This document shows, in pieces, positions 44,888 to 52,851 of a DNA stretch of 64,000 nucleotides. The notes under the pieces were generated by a model. The model made no database searches, was not told the DNA's origin, and was given only the letters and a program-made list of their open reading frames with translations. A program made the position numbers and the translations under genes. Location: NCBI GenBank assembly GCA_942493315.1, contig OW818690.1, forward strand, positions 682,001-746,000. The letters are read 5' to 3'. The DNA is from UBA5429 sp942493315. GTDB lineage: Bacteria; Bacteroidota; Bacteroidia; Bacteroidales; WCHB1-69. The first letter of the stretch is position 1. Every line of letters starts with the position of its first letter.

Positions 44888-44927
44888 CACTGTGAAACAT
44901 CGTTTAACATTGTGAAACATTGTGTAA
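44888..44927 (+). repeat. 20-bp direct repeat upstream of murG
   Basis: CACTGTGAAACATCGTTTAA is followed at once by CATTGTGAAACATTGTGTAA (17 of 20 identical), 45 bp before the murG promoter box. It could be an operator for a dimeric regulator or a chance duplication. Confidence 0.4.
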
Positions 44928-44972
44928 CAAAAAAAAGACTTAAGACAGTAAATAGGAAAAGTAATTAGTTGT

Positions 44973-44980
44973 AATTTTGC
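44973..44980 (+). promoter_or_regulatory. Promoter -7 box for murG
   Basis: TAATTTTG followed by CAG, 14 bp before the murG start codon, so the transcript would have a very short leader. Confidence 0.65.
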
Positions 44981-44994
44981 AGAAAATTTGACTT

Positions 44995-46113
44995 ATGAAA
45001 AACCGTTTTATCATCTCCGGTGGAGGTACTGGTGGGCATATTTTTCCGGCTCTCGCAATCGCTAACCAACTCAAAAAAATGATCCCTCAAGCTGAAATCC
45101 TTTTTATTGGTGCTCAAAATAAAATGGAGATGTCTAAAGTGCCTGAAGCGGGTTATCCCATTGAAGGATTGGAAATTTATGGAATCAGCCGCGATTTGTC
45201 AACTTCGGGAATCCTCAAAAATTTAAAACTGCCATTCATTTTATTGAAAGCACTTCGAAAAGCAAAGAAAATTATTCGTGATTTTGATCCCGATGTTGTT
45301 ATTGGTGTGGGTGGATTCGCTAGTGGTCCTGCCCTTAAAGCGGCTGCTTCTCTAGGCATACCAACGGTTATTCAGGAACAAAACTCATATCCGGGCGTTA
45401 CCAATAAAGCACTGGCAAAAGATGTTCAAAAGATTTTTGTTGCTTATGATGGACTGGAAACCTATTTCCCTCAAGAGAAAATTGTGAAATCGGGAAATCC
45501 GGTACGCAGTGAGATTATCCATTTGGTTCGAAAAAGTGAAGAAGCATATACCTATTTTGATTTTTCAAAAACGAACAAAACATTATTGGTTATTGGAGGC
45601 AGCTTAGGTGCCAGATCAATCAACCAATGTATGGAAGCCCATTTGGAGCAATTGAAAGGGCTTGGAATTCAAATCATCTGGCAAACCGGCGATCTTTTTT
45701 ATAAATCAATTTCACCAGATCTTTTGGCTCAGCAAGATGAAAAAACAAGAATAGTTCCATTTATTAAAAGGATGGATTATGCTTACGGGATTGCTGATTT
45801 TATTGTATCACGCGCCGGAGCATTAGCGATTGCTGAACTCACCTTAGTGGGTGTACCGACCATCCTGATCCCTTTCCCTTTTGCGGCGGAAGATCATCAA
45901 ACTAAAAATGCTGCAGCCCTTTCTGATCATAATGGCGCGATTTTAGTTCCGGATAAAGAGGTTCCTGAAAAACTAATTCCCGAATTAATCGATCTGATTG
46001 AGGATGAAAAAAGAGCGGCAGAGATGGCTCAGGAGATTAAAAAGTTTGGATTACCTAATGCTATTGAAGTGATTGCGGAAGGGATTATCAAAATAGCTCA
46101 AAAAAATTCATAG
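44995..46113 (+). CDS. murG: UDP-N-acetylglucosamine transferase MurG
   Basis: This adds GlcNAc to lipid I to make lipid II on the inner face of the membrane. The 372-residue GT28 protein has the N-terminal GGGTGGHIFPALAIA loop, GVGGFASGPAL, GIPTVIQEQNSYPG, the hinge VIGGSLGARSIN, SRAGALAIAELTLVGVPTILIPFPFAAEDHQ and the UDP-binding Glu. It stands alone here and not in a dcw cluster, with its own promoter. Confidence 0.96.
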   Translation: MKNRFIISGGGTGGHIFPALAIANQLKKMIPQAEILFIGAQNKMEMSKVPEAGYPIEGLEIYGISRDLSTSGILKNLKLPFILLKALRKAKKIIRDFDPDVVIGVGGFASGPALKAAASLGIPTVIQEQNSYPGVTNKALAKDVQKIFVAYDGLETYFPQEKIVKSGNPVRSEIIHLVRKSEEAYTYFDFSKTNKTLLVIGGSLGARSINQCMEAHLEQLKGLGIQIIWQTGDLFYKSISPDLLAQQDEKTRIVPFIKRMDYAYGIADFIVSRAGALAIAELTLVGVPTILIPFPFAAEDHQTKNAAALSDHNGAILVPDKEVPEKLIPELIDLIEDEKRAAEMAQEIKKFGLPNAIEVIAEGIIKIAQKNS

Positions 46114-46116
46114 TGA

Positions 46117-46187
46117 CACGAAACAGGCATATAAAACCAATCTTTTAAAAGGCTATGGTTTGATTTAAATTCTATATGCCTTGTGCC
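46117..46187. terminator. Long imperfect hairpin between convergent murG and DUF4252 genes
   Basis: ACAGGCATATA near 46126 pairs with TATATGCCTTGT near 46175, enclosing a second stem (AAACCAATC / GGCTATGGTTT). Its position between convergent stops suggests a bidirectional terminator. It shares CGAAACAGGCAT with the sigma-factor promoter at 47757-47768. Confidence 0.5.
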
Positions 46188-46194
46188 AATAATT

Positions 46195-46668
46195 CTATTT
46201 TTCTAATTCTTTGATTTCATTTAATGGGATGGAACCTGAGAAATACATGATTACAAAATCCTCCTCTTCCTCTACAACCATAAAGAAAACGGATACATTT
46301 TCCTTACCCTGACTGGCTTTGTCAACCAAAAACAACACCCTACTCTCTTCATCTTTAACGGTCATCATTTCACTCAACACACCATTTTGGATCAACTTGC
46401 GGAAATCCTCTTTCATTTGAACTACAATCGCTTTGGATTCGGTTGTGAAAATTTGAAATTTATCGAAGTTGAAAGAGATTTCAGCTAAATCAGAATCATC
46501 TTTGATGGTTTTAAACATATCATTATTCATTGTGATTACCGTAACACCTTTCATGCTATTGTACTTAGCAATCAACTCAGTAACCTCTTTAGGTTCATTG
46601 TTTTTTTGTGAAAATCCGTTAAAACCGGCCAATAAAATGACGATACAGAAAAAAAGTTTAATTTTCAT
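46195..46668 (-). CDS. DUF4252-domain exported protein
   Basis: A 157-residue protein with a signal peptide (about 1-20, FNGFSQ) and a DUF4252 body. Typical features are a leading ELIAKYNSMKGVTVITMNND, the middle DDSDLAEISFNFDKFQIFTT, and a C-terminal GSIPLNEIKELEK. DUF4252 proteins in Bacteroidota are routinely linked to ECF sigma operons; molecular role unknown. It overlaps the upstream gene by 11 bp and ends the three-gene operon. Confidence 0.82.
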   Translation of the reverse strand: MKIKLFFCIVILLAGFNGFSQKNNEPKEVTELIAKYNSMKGVTVITMNNDMFKTIKDDSDLAEISFNFDKFQIFTTESKAIVVQMKEDFRKLIQNGVLSEMMTVKDEESRVLFLVDKASQGKENVSVFFMVVEEEEDFVIMYFSGSIPLNEIKELEK

Positions 46669-47221
46669 TGGGTCTTAATATTAATGATTGTTGTAATAAT
46701 TTTTGTGTTTTTTGAAATGTTTTATTCGCTTTATCTGCTTGTTCAGCGCCTTGATTTAACTTCTGCGAAACAAACATCATAGATTTTTTATATTCATCAT
46801 ACGTCATATCTCTCTTTTTCAAGGAAGGGTTTAAAACAGTACGATACAAAGGGTAGCTTAAAGATACAAGTAAGAGAAAAATCGCAGCAGCACAAAACCA
46901 AACATTTTTTTTACTTTTAGGGCTATTTTTTGTGTGATTGGCGTATCTGTCAATCATTTGCATCACTCTCTCATCCTCTTCCTGTTCTTTTACCTGATGA
47001 TCCATCACCTGATTCACCATTTTTTCAAAATTGGGGGTTTCCCATTTGGATTCCCAATAGGCTGATCTATTTTCAAGTGCGAGGAAAAGAGATTGATCTT
47101 TCATGTGTTCCTTTCTGACTTGATCCGACTTGAAATAGGAACACAAAAGTTTCTCCTCTTCACCAGAAAGTGTAGCATCATAAAACTTTTGAATGAGAAG
47201 ATCCATATTATTTTCTGACAT
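46658..47221 (-). CDS. Single-pass membrane protein, putative anti-sigma factor
   Basis: A 187-residue protein with an N-terminal cytosolic part of ~100 residues (KFYDATLSGEEEKLLCSYF, resembling the zinc-less anti-sigma start seen in this phylum), one membrane helix (about 105-125, NVWFCAAAIFLLLVSLSYPL) and a short outside tail. It lies 1 bp after the sigma gene, so an anti-sigma role is likely by position and topology, with no diagnostic motif to prove it. Confidence 0.6.
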   Translation of the reverse strand: MSENNMDLLIQKFYDATLSGEEEKLLCSYFKSDQVRKEHMKDQSLFLALENRSAYWESKWETPNFEKMVNQVMDHQVKEQEEDERVMQMIDRYANHTKNSPKSKKNVWFCAAAIFLLLVSLSYPLYRTVLNPSLKKRDMTYDEYKKSMMFVSQKLNQGAEQADKANKTFQKTQKLLQQSLILRPNEN

Positions 47222-47222
47222 A

Positions 47223-47720
47223 TTATTGAATTTTTTCTTTTAATGTTTTTCTTGCTCTGGATAAGATCACGCGAACATTTCCTTCAGACAAACCGGTTAT
47301 TTCAGAGATCTCTTCAAAAGAGCAATTTCTAAATTGCTTCAGGTGGAGAACTTGTTTTTGGATCACGGGAAGGTGATCAATCTCCTGATACACTTTACGG
47401 ATATTTTCCTTCATGATCAGATGATCTTCCGGCGTTTCAAAAAGGGGTAATTGGTACTCCTGATCCATAATATCCAAAATTTCGTATCTATTATTCATTT
47501 TCAATTTATTAATACAGAGATTTTTAATCATCGTAACACAGTACGCTTCCGGATTATGAATCTCATTTAATTTATCCCTTTGTTCCCATAGCTTTGAATA
47601 GAGATCCTGCAGGGTATCTTTGGCATCATCCTCATCAGACAACATCACAGAAGCTATACGGAACAACTTAGCAGAAATGGGTAATATCATTTTTTTAAAT
47701 TGGTCACCGGTCATACCCAT
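47223..47720 (-). CDS. ECF-type RNA polymerase sigma factor
   Basis: A 165-residue sigma-70 family protein. Region 2 is at about 25-95 (DEDDAKDTLQDLYSKLWEQ; PEAYCVTMIKNLCINKL) and region 4 at about 112-160 (LPVIQKQVLHLKQFRNCSFE then EISEITGLSEGNVRVILSRA), with no region 3. It heads an operon with a putative anti-sigma factor and a DUF4252 protein. The upstream ECF-like promoter suggests autoregulation. The signal sensed is unknown. Confidence 0.93.
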   Translation of the reverse strand: MGMTGDQFKKMILPISAKLFRIASVMLSDEDDAKDTLQDLYSKLWEQRDKLNEIHNPEAYCVTMIKNLCINKLKMNNRYEILDIMDQEYQLPLFETPEDHLIMKENIRKVYQEIDHLPVIQKQVLHLKQFRNCSFEEISEITGLSEGNVRVILSRARKTLKEKIQ

Positions 47721-47747
47721 TTATTGTCAAAGTTTTAAGTTCTAATA

Positions 47748-47777
47748 GTAAGACAACGAAACAGGCATTTTGTTACA
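47748..47777 (-). promoter_or_regulatory. Putative ECF promoter (autoregulatory) of the sigma operon
   Basis: On the minus strand TGTAACA, a 16-base spacer, then GTCTTAC, about 27 bp before the sigma start. A TGTAAC -35 with a GTCT-type -10 is the layout expected of an ECF promoter. No TAnnTTTG box is present here. Confidence 0.5.
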
Positions 47778-47780
47778 AAA

Positions 47781-48518
47781 AGAAAATTTATTAAGATAAG
47801 GAATTGGGTTTTGGGTATTGGGTTTTGGGTATTGGTTATTTTTGCTGATTTTTCATTAGCTTATTATCTCATTAGCACATTAGCTTATTAATCTGGGCAT
47901 TCCGGCACCACCCACCGCACAAGCCAACCCTGCTGCCGTCGGTCTCCGCCTTCAAGTCCGCAGTCGCAAGCCGTGTGACTGCATGGTCGAAAAAGGAGCT
48001 CACAAGTTCGCTCTTTTTCTCCCTGCATCACATCGGCTTTCTCCTTTGCGGGCTTTCCCGGCTCCGCCCTAATGCGGACTAGAGACGGGTGACTGGAGAC
48101 GAGAGAAGTTAGACGTTAATTTGAAATTATAGCAAATTATTCATTATTCATTAGTCTGTGGCTAATTACCCCGAAGGGGTTTCATATTAATAACCGTATG
48201 CATGCTTGCGCAGCATACGGATCAATGAACACTACCAGACCTCTACTACCTCGAAGAGGTTGCAGTAATGAATCAAAAATAGCATTCGAGCTTTTGGAGT
48301 TTATTAAATAATAATATTTTCAAAATATATAATCAGCTGTCTGAAAACAGCCTGAACAAAGAAATTCGTAATTTCGTTCATAGTTGGATATATGTTTTTG
48401 ATGATACAAAAATTTAACTATGGAGGGTGACTTCGGTCAACCCCAATCTTTTATACCTTTTTTTCTGACAATAGTGATTATTTTTAAGTTTATTTATTCA
48501 AAAAAAATTTGATTTTTA
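47781..48518. other. Gene-free repeat-rich region at the left edge of the island
   Basis: It holds a tandem TATTGGGTTTTGGG-type repeat (47805-47837), the left inverted repeat of the island (47895-48120), palindromes such as ACCCCGAAGGGGT and ACCTCGAAGAGGT, and a CCGTATGC...GCATACGG hairpin (about 48197-48221). No coding sequence is apparent. The block 47895-48110 is visibly richer in GC than its surroundings. Confidence 0.6.
47895..48120. repeat. Left inverted repeat of the accessory island
   Basis: Two blocks match the reverse complement of the right side in mirrored order. 47895-47942 matches 52667-52714 (about 41 of 48). 48043-48120 matches 52449-52529, sharing GTCTCCAGTCACC and TAGTCCGC.TTAGGGCG. 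Confidence 0.7.
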
Positions 48519-49031
48519 TTAAGGACAACGTATATTTTGTCGAATTGATTTTATATAATAATAATCTCCATCAAAAAATTCTACTTCATGTATAGGCCAA
48601 CTATCATCTATCCTATTCGTTGATTTCTGAAAAAAACCACAAATATGATGTTTCTCTCTCGTTTGTTTAAAAAAAATATCTGAACTATTAATACTAATAA
48701 AAAAACAATGATTCTTATGTTTAACAATACCTTTGTACATTTCAAAATCATTTTCTAAAAAGAAACTTTTTATTTCATTTGGTTCAAAATTAAAAAAAAG
48801 ATAATTTGTATCAGATTTAATGGCTTCGTCTAAAGATAACGAATACCAAATTGAATCAGAAAAAAATGTACAATTTTTATCAATTTCAAGAATATAATCC
48901 AACATTGAATAAAAATTACTATCAATTGGTTCTAAAATTGGGATATGAACGTTATAGTATGTAAATTCTATTTTTTGAGCAGAAGCAAAGTTAAGAAAAA
49001 TAATAAAAGTAAATAAATAAATAAATTTCAT
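48519..49031 (-). CDS. Hypothetical exported protein next to the Rhs tip
   Basis: A 170-residue protein with a clear signal peptide (MKFIYLFTFIIFLNFASAQ). I start it at the Met of this signal (49031); a start 27 bp further upstream would add nine residues. The body is rich in Phe, Asp and Asn with three Cys. No family was recognised. It lies immediately behind the Rhs C-terminal fragment, where an immunity or cargo gene is usually found, but export by Sec would be unusual for an immunity protein to a cytosolic toxin. Confidence 0.6.
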   Translation of the reverse strand: MKFIYLFTFIIFLNFASAQKIEFTYYNVHIPILEPIDSNFYSMLDYILEIDKNCTFFSDSIWYSLSLDEAIKSDTNYLFFNFEPNEIKSFFLENDFEMYKGIVKHKNHCFFISINSSDIFFKQTREKHHICGFFQKSTNRIDDSWPIHEVEFFDGDYYYIKSIRQNIRCP

Positions 49032-49038
49032 ATTAATT

Positions 49039-49641
49039 TTATTTAAAAAAAATATCATTTTTTGTTTTTGGAAAAATTAATTTTTTTGGAAGAATTGGAA
49101 ATACTTTCTCGGCATTTTCTAAATTACTTATTTCCACACAATTCGCTTTATAACCTTCATTTGAGGTCATACTAAATTCAGATTCAACAATTTTACCTTC
49201 AAACCTCAATTGATTACCTGTACGATTTCCTTCTGAATCAACCATATAAAAAACATCATTATCACTATTAGCTTTCCCTGTAATTTTCCCAATCTCAGTA
49301 ACATCGTACTCATCCTCTCCTTTCGGATCTACTAACATTAACGGATTATTCGCATAGTAATTATACGGTGACACACTTGGATTCTTATCACTCATCGGGT
49401 CAATAGAGAGCCAAATGCTTAAACCGCTGTCGTAGTTACGAGCTCCGAAATACCCATATCCGGTTTCAGCATCTTTCTCTTTGCCGGAGAAGGTGTATGG
49501 GGCGTTCCAGGAGGTGTTGCGTTGGTCAACCCAATCTTCTCCGAATGGTAAGAAATGGAGGTGTAGGATGGCATTTCCGCTTCCATATAATGTAAGATTA
49601 TCCATATATGCAAAGTTCATCCGGTTTCCGTTGATGTTCAT
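49039..49641 (-). pseudogene. Orphan Rhs core/C-terminal tip
   Basis: The 200-residue frame contains the last Rhs core block (HLHFLPFGEDWVDQRN; PYTFSGKEKDAETGYGYFGA; SIWLSIDPMSDKNPSVSPY; NNPLMLVDPKGED) and a ~95-residue variable tail. The thousands of residues of Rhs/YD repeats that should precede it are absent; upstream is intergenic repeat DNA and a group II intron. The tail (VFYMVDSEGNRTGNQLRFEG) recalls the first part of JAB-like Rhs toxin tips, so the toxin itself may be cut short. Open reading frame and nearby promoter leave open that the tip is still expressed. Confidence 0.8.
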
Positions 49642-49671
49642 GAACGTATTTCAATGTTGATTTACATGCGA

Positions 49672-49679
49672 CAAATATA
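49672..49679 (-). promoter_or_regulatory. Promoter -7 box upstream of the orphan Rhs tip
   Basis: TATATTTG on the minus strand, 30 bp before the first ATG of the Rhs fragment. It lies within the intergenic repeat that is shared with 44.72 kb, where the box reads AATATTTG. Confidence 0.5.
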
Positions 49680-49768
49680 CAACTTTTTTAATAATTTAAG
49701 TTTTTTTCCTTTTTTTTTACCGGTAGAGTAGAGTGAGGAGCAGCAACGAGGCTACTCCCACCCCCTCG

Positions 49769-49806
<38 letters not shown>

Positions 49807-49833
49807 TATAAACTTCGTCGCAAGCATTCACAG

Positions 49834-51225
49834 TTAAGTCCTTACTAAAATGTATTTAGTCGGGTCGATCAGTCCATATTTGGTGACTAAGACCTTAAAG
49901 GCATTTTGTCGGTATAACCTACATTTTCTTTGACTTTTTCGCTTGTAGTATTTTGTAAGTTTGTTGTTAAGATAAAATCTTAATCTTCTTTTACTCATTG
50001 CAGGATAACAAGCATTATCCATGCTGAAGTAGTTGATCCACCCCCTGAGTATTGAATTTAGATCTGTGGACACTTGTTTTGCATTACAGTGTCCATGTGT
50101 TCTAAGGTAATCACTAACCTTATCTCGGATCTTCTTTTCTGACTTTTTACTAGGACAGATATTCCAATAACTGAAGTTTCGTCCTTTAATATCTTTGTCA
50201 TATCTTACTGTACATCCAAGAAAGTCAAAACTAGCTGTGGTAGCATCTACTAGGCGGGTTTTCTCACTATTAATTGATAATTCCATCCGTTGTATGATCT
50301 CTTCCAATTTGGTTCTGACTTGTTCTGTTATTGATTTACCCATAATCACAAAATCATCTGCATATCTTACAATACTACATCCATATTTTTGAAATAGATT
50401 CTTTGCATTATCCACTATTCTATCTAAGAGGTTGAGATAGACGTTAGCCAAAAGTGGAGAGATTACTCCTCCTTGTGGCGTTCCTGTCTTATTCTTCTTT
50501 CCTCCTTTTAGTTGTCCATTTTCCAGCACGGGTGCTTTTAGCCATTTATCTACAAGCTTGAGCATCCTCGGATCGGTAATCCTCTCCTTTAGTGCTATGA
50601 ATAACTTCTCGTGGGGTATCGTATCAAAGTATTTACTTAAATCTGCATCATAAACCTCTGTTTTTCCTGCTTTCAAGTTTTCTTTGATTCTTCCCATTGC
50701 ATCTCGCGAGCTCCTTTCTGGTCTAAAACCATAAGAGTTCTCCGAAAAATCTGCTTCAAAAATAGGTTCAAGTATCATTTTACATACTGTTTGTGCTATT
50801 CGATCTCTCACTGTTGGAATACCTAATGGACGTTTGCCTCCGTTCGCTTTATCTATTTCCACCCTCTTGACGGGTAAAGGTTTATAGGTTTGCTTGCGCA
50901 ACTCTTCCCCCAACTCCTCTAAATAGCTTTCTACTCCTTGTTGTTCTATCATGGCTATGCTTATTCCATCTACTCCTGGTGCGCCTCCATTGGATTTGAC
51001 CTGTTTCCACGCCTCTTTTAGCATATATTTCAAAAACATCTTGTCGTATAGTACATAAAATTTATACTGTTTATCCTGCTTGGCTTTTTGATATAGTTTA
51101 CTCTGCAAGGTAAATACTCTTTCTGCATCTGACATCTCCTTTTTCTTCCTTTTGAAGAGTTCGGGTTGATCTTCTGCTTCTACTCTTTGTTGATACTTGT
51201 TTCTCAATTCTGTCGATTTTTCCAT
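49834..51225 (-). CDS. ltrA: Group II intron reverse transcriptase/maturase
   Basis: The 463-residue intron-encoded protein. Reverse transcriptase blocks are visible: GGAPGVDGISI, KRPLGIPTVRDRIAQ, NSYGFRPERSSRDAM, DADLSKYFDTIPHEKLF, TPQGGVISPLLANVYL, and YADDFVIM near residue 287 with the two catalytic Asp. The maturase X domain follows (LRGWINYFSM to the C-terminus). There is no HNH endonuclease domain, so mobility would rely on nicks at replication forks. The frame is intact. Confidence 0.96.
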   Translation of the reverse strand: MEKSTELRNKYQQRVEAEDQPELFKRKKKEMSDAERVFTLQSKLYQKAKQDKQYKFYVLYDKMFLKYMLKEAWKQVKSNGGAPGVDGISIAMIEQQGVESYLEELGEELRKQTYKPLPVKRVEIDKANGGKRPLGIPTVRDRIAQTVCKMILEPIFEADFSENSYGFRPERSSRDAMGRIKENLKAGKTEVYDADLSKYFDTIPHEKLFIALKERITDPRMLKLVDKWLKAPVLENGQLKGGKKNKTGTPQGGVISPLLANVYLNLLDRIVDNAKNLFQKYGCSIVRYADDFVIMGKSITEQVRTKLEEIIQRMELSINSEKTRLVDATTASFDFLGCTVRYDKDIKGRNFSYWNICPSKKSEKKIRDKVSDYLRTHGHCNAKQVSTDLNSILRGWINYFSMDNACYPAMSKRRLRFYLNNKLTKYYKRKSQRKCRLYRQNAFKVLVTKYGLIDPTKYILVRT

Positions 51226-51768
51226 TGTTATAAACTTTATTTATAGTAATGTCCCTTCGCTATCCCCGCTTTTACCTTTTCGGGGGTCATCACTACTATG
51301 GACATATCCGACTCCCTCGTCTGTGTTTGACTTACACTCCGTTAGGGGATCCCACGTTCATGTGCTACCTTTGATACACACGCAACAACATACTACTCCG
51401 GACAGTCCCGTTGGTTACACCGTTTAAAGATCTTTTATCTGTTTTTCTAAACCAACGTGGTTACAGGTTTCAGCACCTTTGGAAGCTTGACCACTGTCAA
51501 CTTGGCGTAACGAAGCCTTACTGTTGCAGCTTATGTATCCGCTCATTGCGAGCTTTAATGTATTCGTTTCCTCCTACATTATCGCAATGGCTTCAACCTG
51601 AACGGCAAATTGGGTTGATTGTAACTTTCATACAATTAGGTATTTAATTAATATATACACACGCCTCGTGGCGCACCAAAGGACACAAAGAAAAATATCA
51701 CAAAGATCCCAATGAAAAACCCTCAGCGTTCCCTGCGTCCTCAGCGAGAGAAAAATGGCTTCCATTTA

Positions 51769-51875
51769 TTATTCCGAGAAAGTGTTGGAAAAATATTTTG
51801 TATTTTGTTTATTGTTAAACTGTTACAAAAATGTGTTTTTTTAACCGGAACCGTTTCCACACTTTCTCGGAATAA
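51769..51875. mobile_element. MITE-like element with 17-bp perfect inverted ends
   Basis: TTATTCCGAGAAAGTGT at 51769-51785 and its exact reverse complement at 51859-51875, with further GGAAA similarity inside. The ~70-bp centre is AT-rich and non-coding. No transposase with matching ends is in the window. It is unrelated to the IS1595 module. Confidence 0.6.
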
Positions 51876-51921
51876 ACAATTAATGGATTTAAACGAACAA
51901 AATCGGTCGGTAATTTACAAA

Positions 51922-52326
51922 TTACCAATATAACGCTCCTCCGGAGCGGGATCGTTTGGTCGGTTTATTCCTTTACTACCAATATAACGCTCCGCTGGAG
52001 CGGGTGCTTTTTGTCGGTTATTCGTTTAGCTACCAATATAACGCTCCGCTGGAGCGGGATCGTTTGGTCGGTTATTCGTTTGCTACCAATATAACGCTCC
52101 GCTGGAGCGGGATCGTTTGGTCGGTTTATTCCTTTGCTACCAATATAACGCTCCGCTGGAGCGGGTGCTTTTTGTCGGTTATTCCTTTGCTACCAATATA
52201 ACGCTCCGCTGGAGCGGGTGCTTTTTGTCGGTTATTCGTTTAGCTACCAATATAACGCTCCGCTGGAGCGGGATCGTTTGGTCGGTTTATTCCTTTACTA
52301 CCAATATAACGCTCCGCTGGAGCGGG
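51922..52326. repeat. Eight-copy tandem palindromic repeat, period 53-54 bp
   Basis: Each unit contains TACCAATATAACGCTCC then GCTGGAGCGGG (the palindrome CGCTCC-GCT-GGAGCG), followed by a ~25-bp linker of two types (ATCGTTTGGTCGGT... and TGCTTTTTGTCGGT...). Copies start at 51923, 51977, 52031, 52084, 52138, 52191, 52245 and 52299. Linkers recur, so this is not a CRISPR array. The first copy has TCC in place of GCT at the palindrome centre. Confidence 0.85.
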
Positions 52327-52448
52327 AAAAGACTACAGACAGCGGACTACGGACTACGGACGAATGAATAATGAAAAATGAAAAATGAAAAATGAATAAT
52401 GAAAAATGAAAAATTTGGTACAATTTCGAACTAACTTCGTCGAACGTT
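52327..52448. repeat. Short-word mosaic
   Basis: GACTAC..GGACTACGGACTACGGACGA followed by AATGAATAATGAAAAATGAA reiterated several times. Similar words occur at 14742-14868 and 52725-52851. No gene. Confidence 0.55.
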
Positions 52449-52714
52449 TAACGTCGAACGTTTCCAGTCTCCAGTCACCAGTCTCCCGTCTTTAGTCCGC
52501 GTTAGGGCGTAGGCCAGGTACCCCGCAAGTTGAGGTGGTTAGGGGATGAAAAAATAGTGAATAATTAATAGTGAATAGTGAATAGTATTGTGCTAATTAT
52601 AAATAAAAAATGAGTAGAGCTATCGAGCACACGAGCACATTGAGCATTCTGAAAATGGGCCGGAGCCCGACGGCAGCAGGGTTGGGTCGTGGATTGGATG
52701 GTGCCGGAACGCCC
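52449..52714. repeat. Right inverted repeat of the accessory island
   Basis: 52449-52529 and 52667-52714 mirror 48043-48120 and 47895-47942 on the opposite strand. The DNA between them (GTGAATAGTGAATAGT words) differs from the left side. Together they bracket a ~4.3-kb interior. Confidence 0.7.
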
Positions 52715-52724
52715 TGAAAAAAAG

Positions 52725-52851
52725 ACGAAAGACAAAGGACGAAGGACGAATGAATTATGAATAGTGAAAAATGAAAAATTCTAAAAAACTTATACCCAAA
52801 ACCTAAAACCTTATAGCTGAAAACTGATAGCTGAAAGCTGATAGCTAAGAC
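52725..52851. repeat. Short-word mosaic before cvpA
   Basis: GACGAAAGACAAAGGACGAA, GAATAGTGAAAAATGAAAAA, ACCCAAAACCTAAAACC, then CTGAAAACTGATAGCTGAAA and GCTGATAGCTAAG. No gene or terminator-like stem is seen. Confidence 0.55.

Noticed and set aside
44711..44968. An 85-residue open frame before murG
   Set aside because: It is made of the intergenic repeat shared with 49.7/51.7 kb plus the direct repeat; it has no ribosome-binding or protein-like features.
51197..51647. Two small plus-strand open frames opposite the group II intron
   Set aside because: They lie inside the intron's RNA domains I-IV on the antisense strand and resemble no protein.
51922..52326. Regularly spaced 29-bp repeats that look like a CRISPR array
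   Set aside because: The intervening ~25-bp segments are only two recurring types, the repeat has a perfect REP-like palindrome, and there are no cas genes.
51956..52371. Two overlapping open frames encoding YQYNAPLER / ATNITLRWSG repeats
   Set aside because: They are just the 53-54-bp tandem repeat read in frame; there is no start signal, and the repeat period is not a constant multiple of three.
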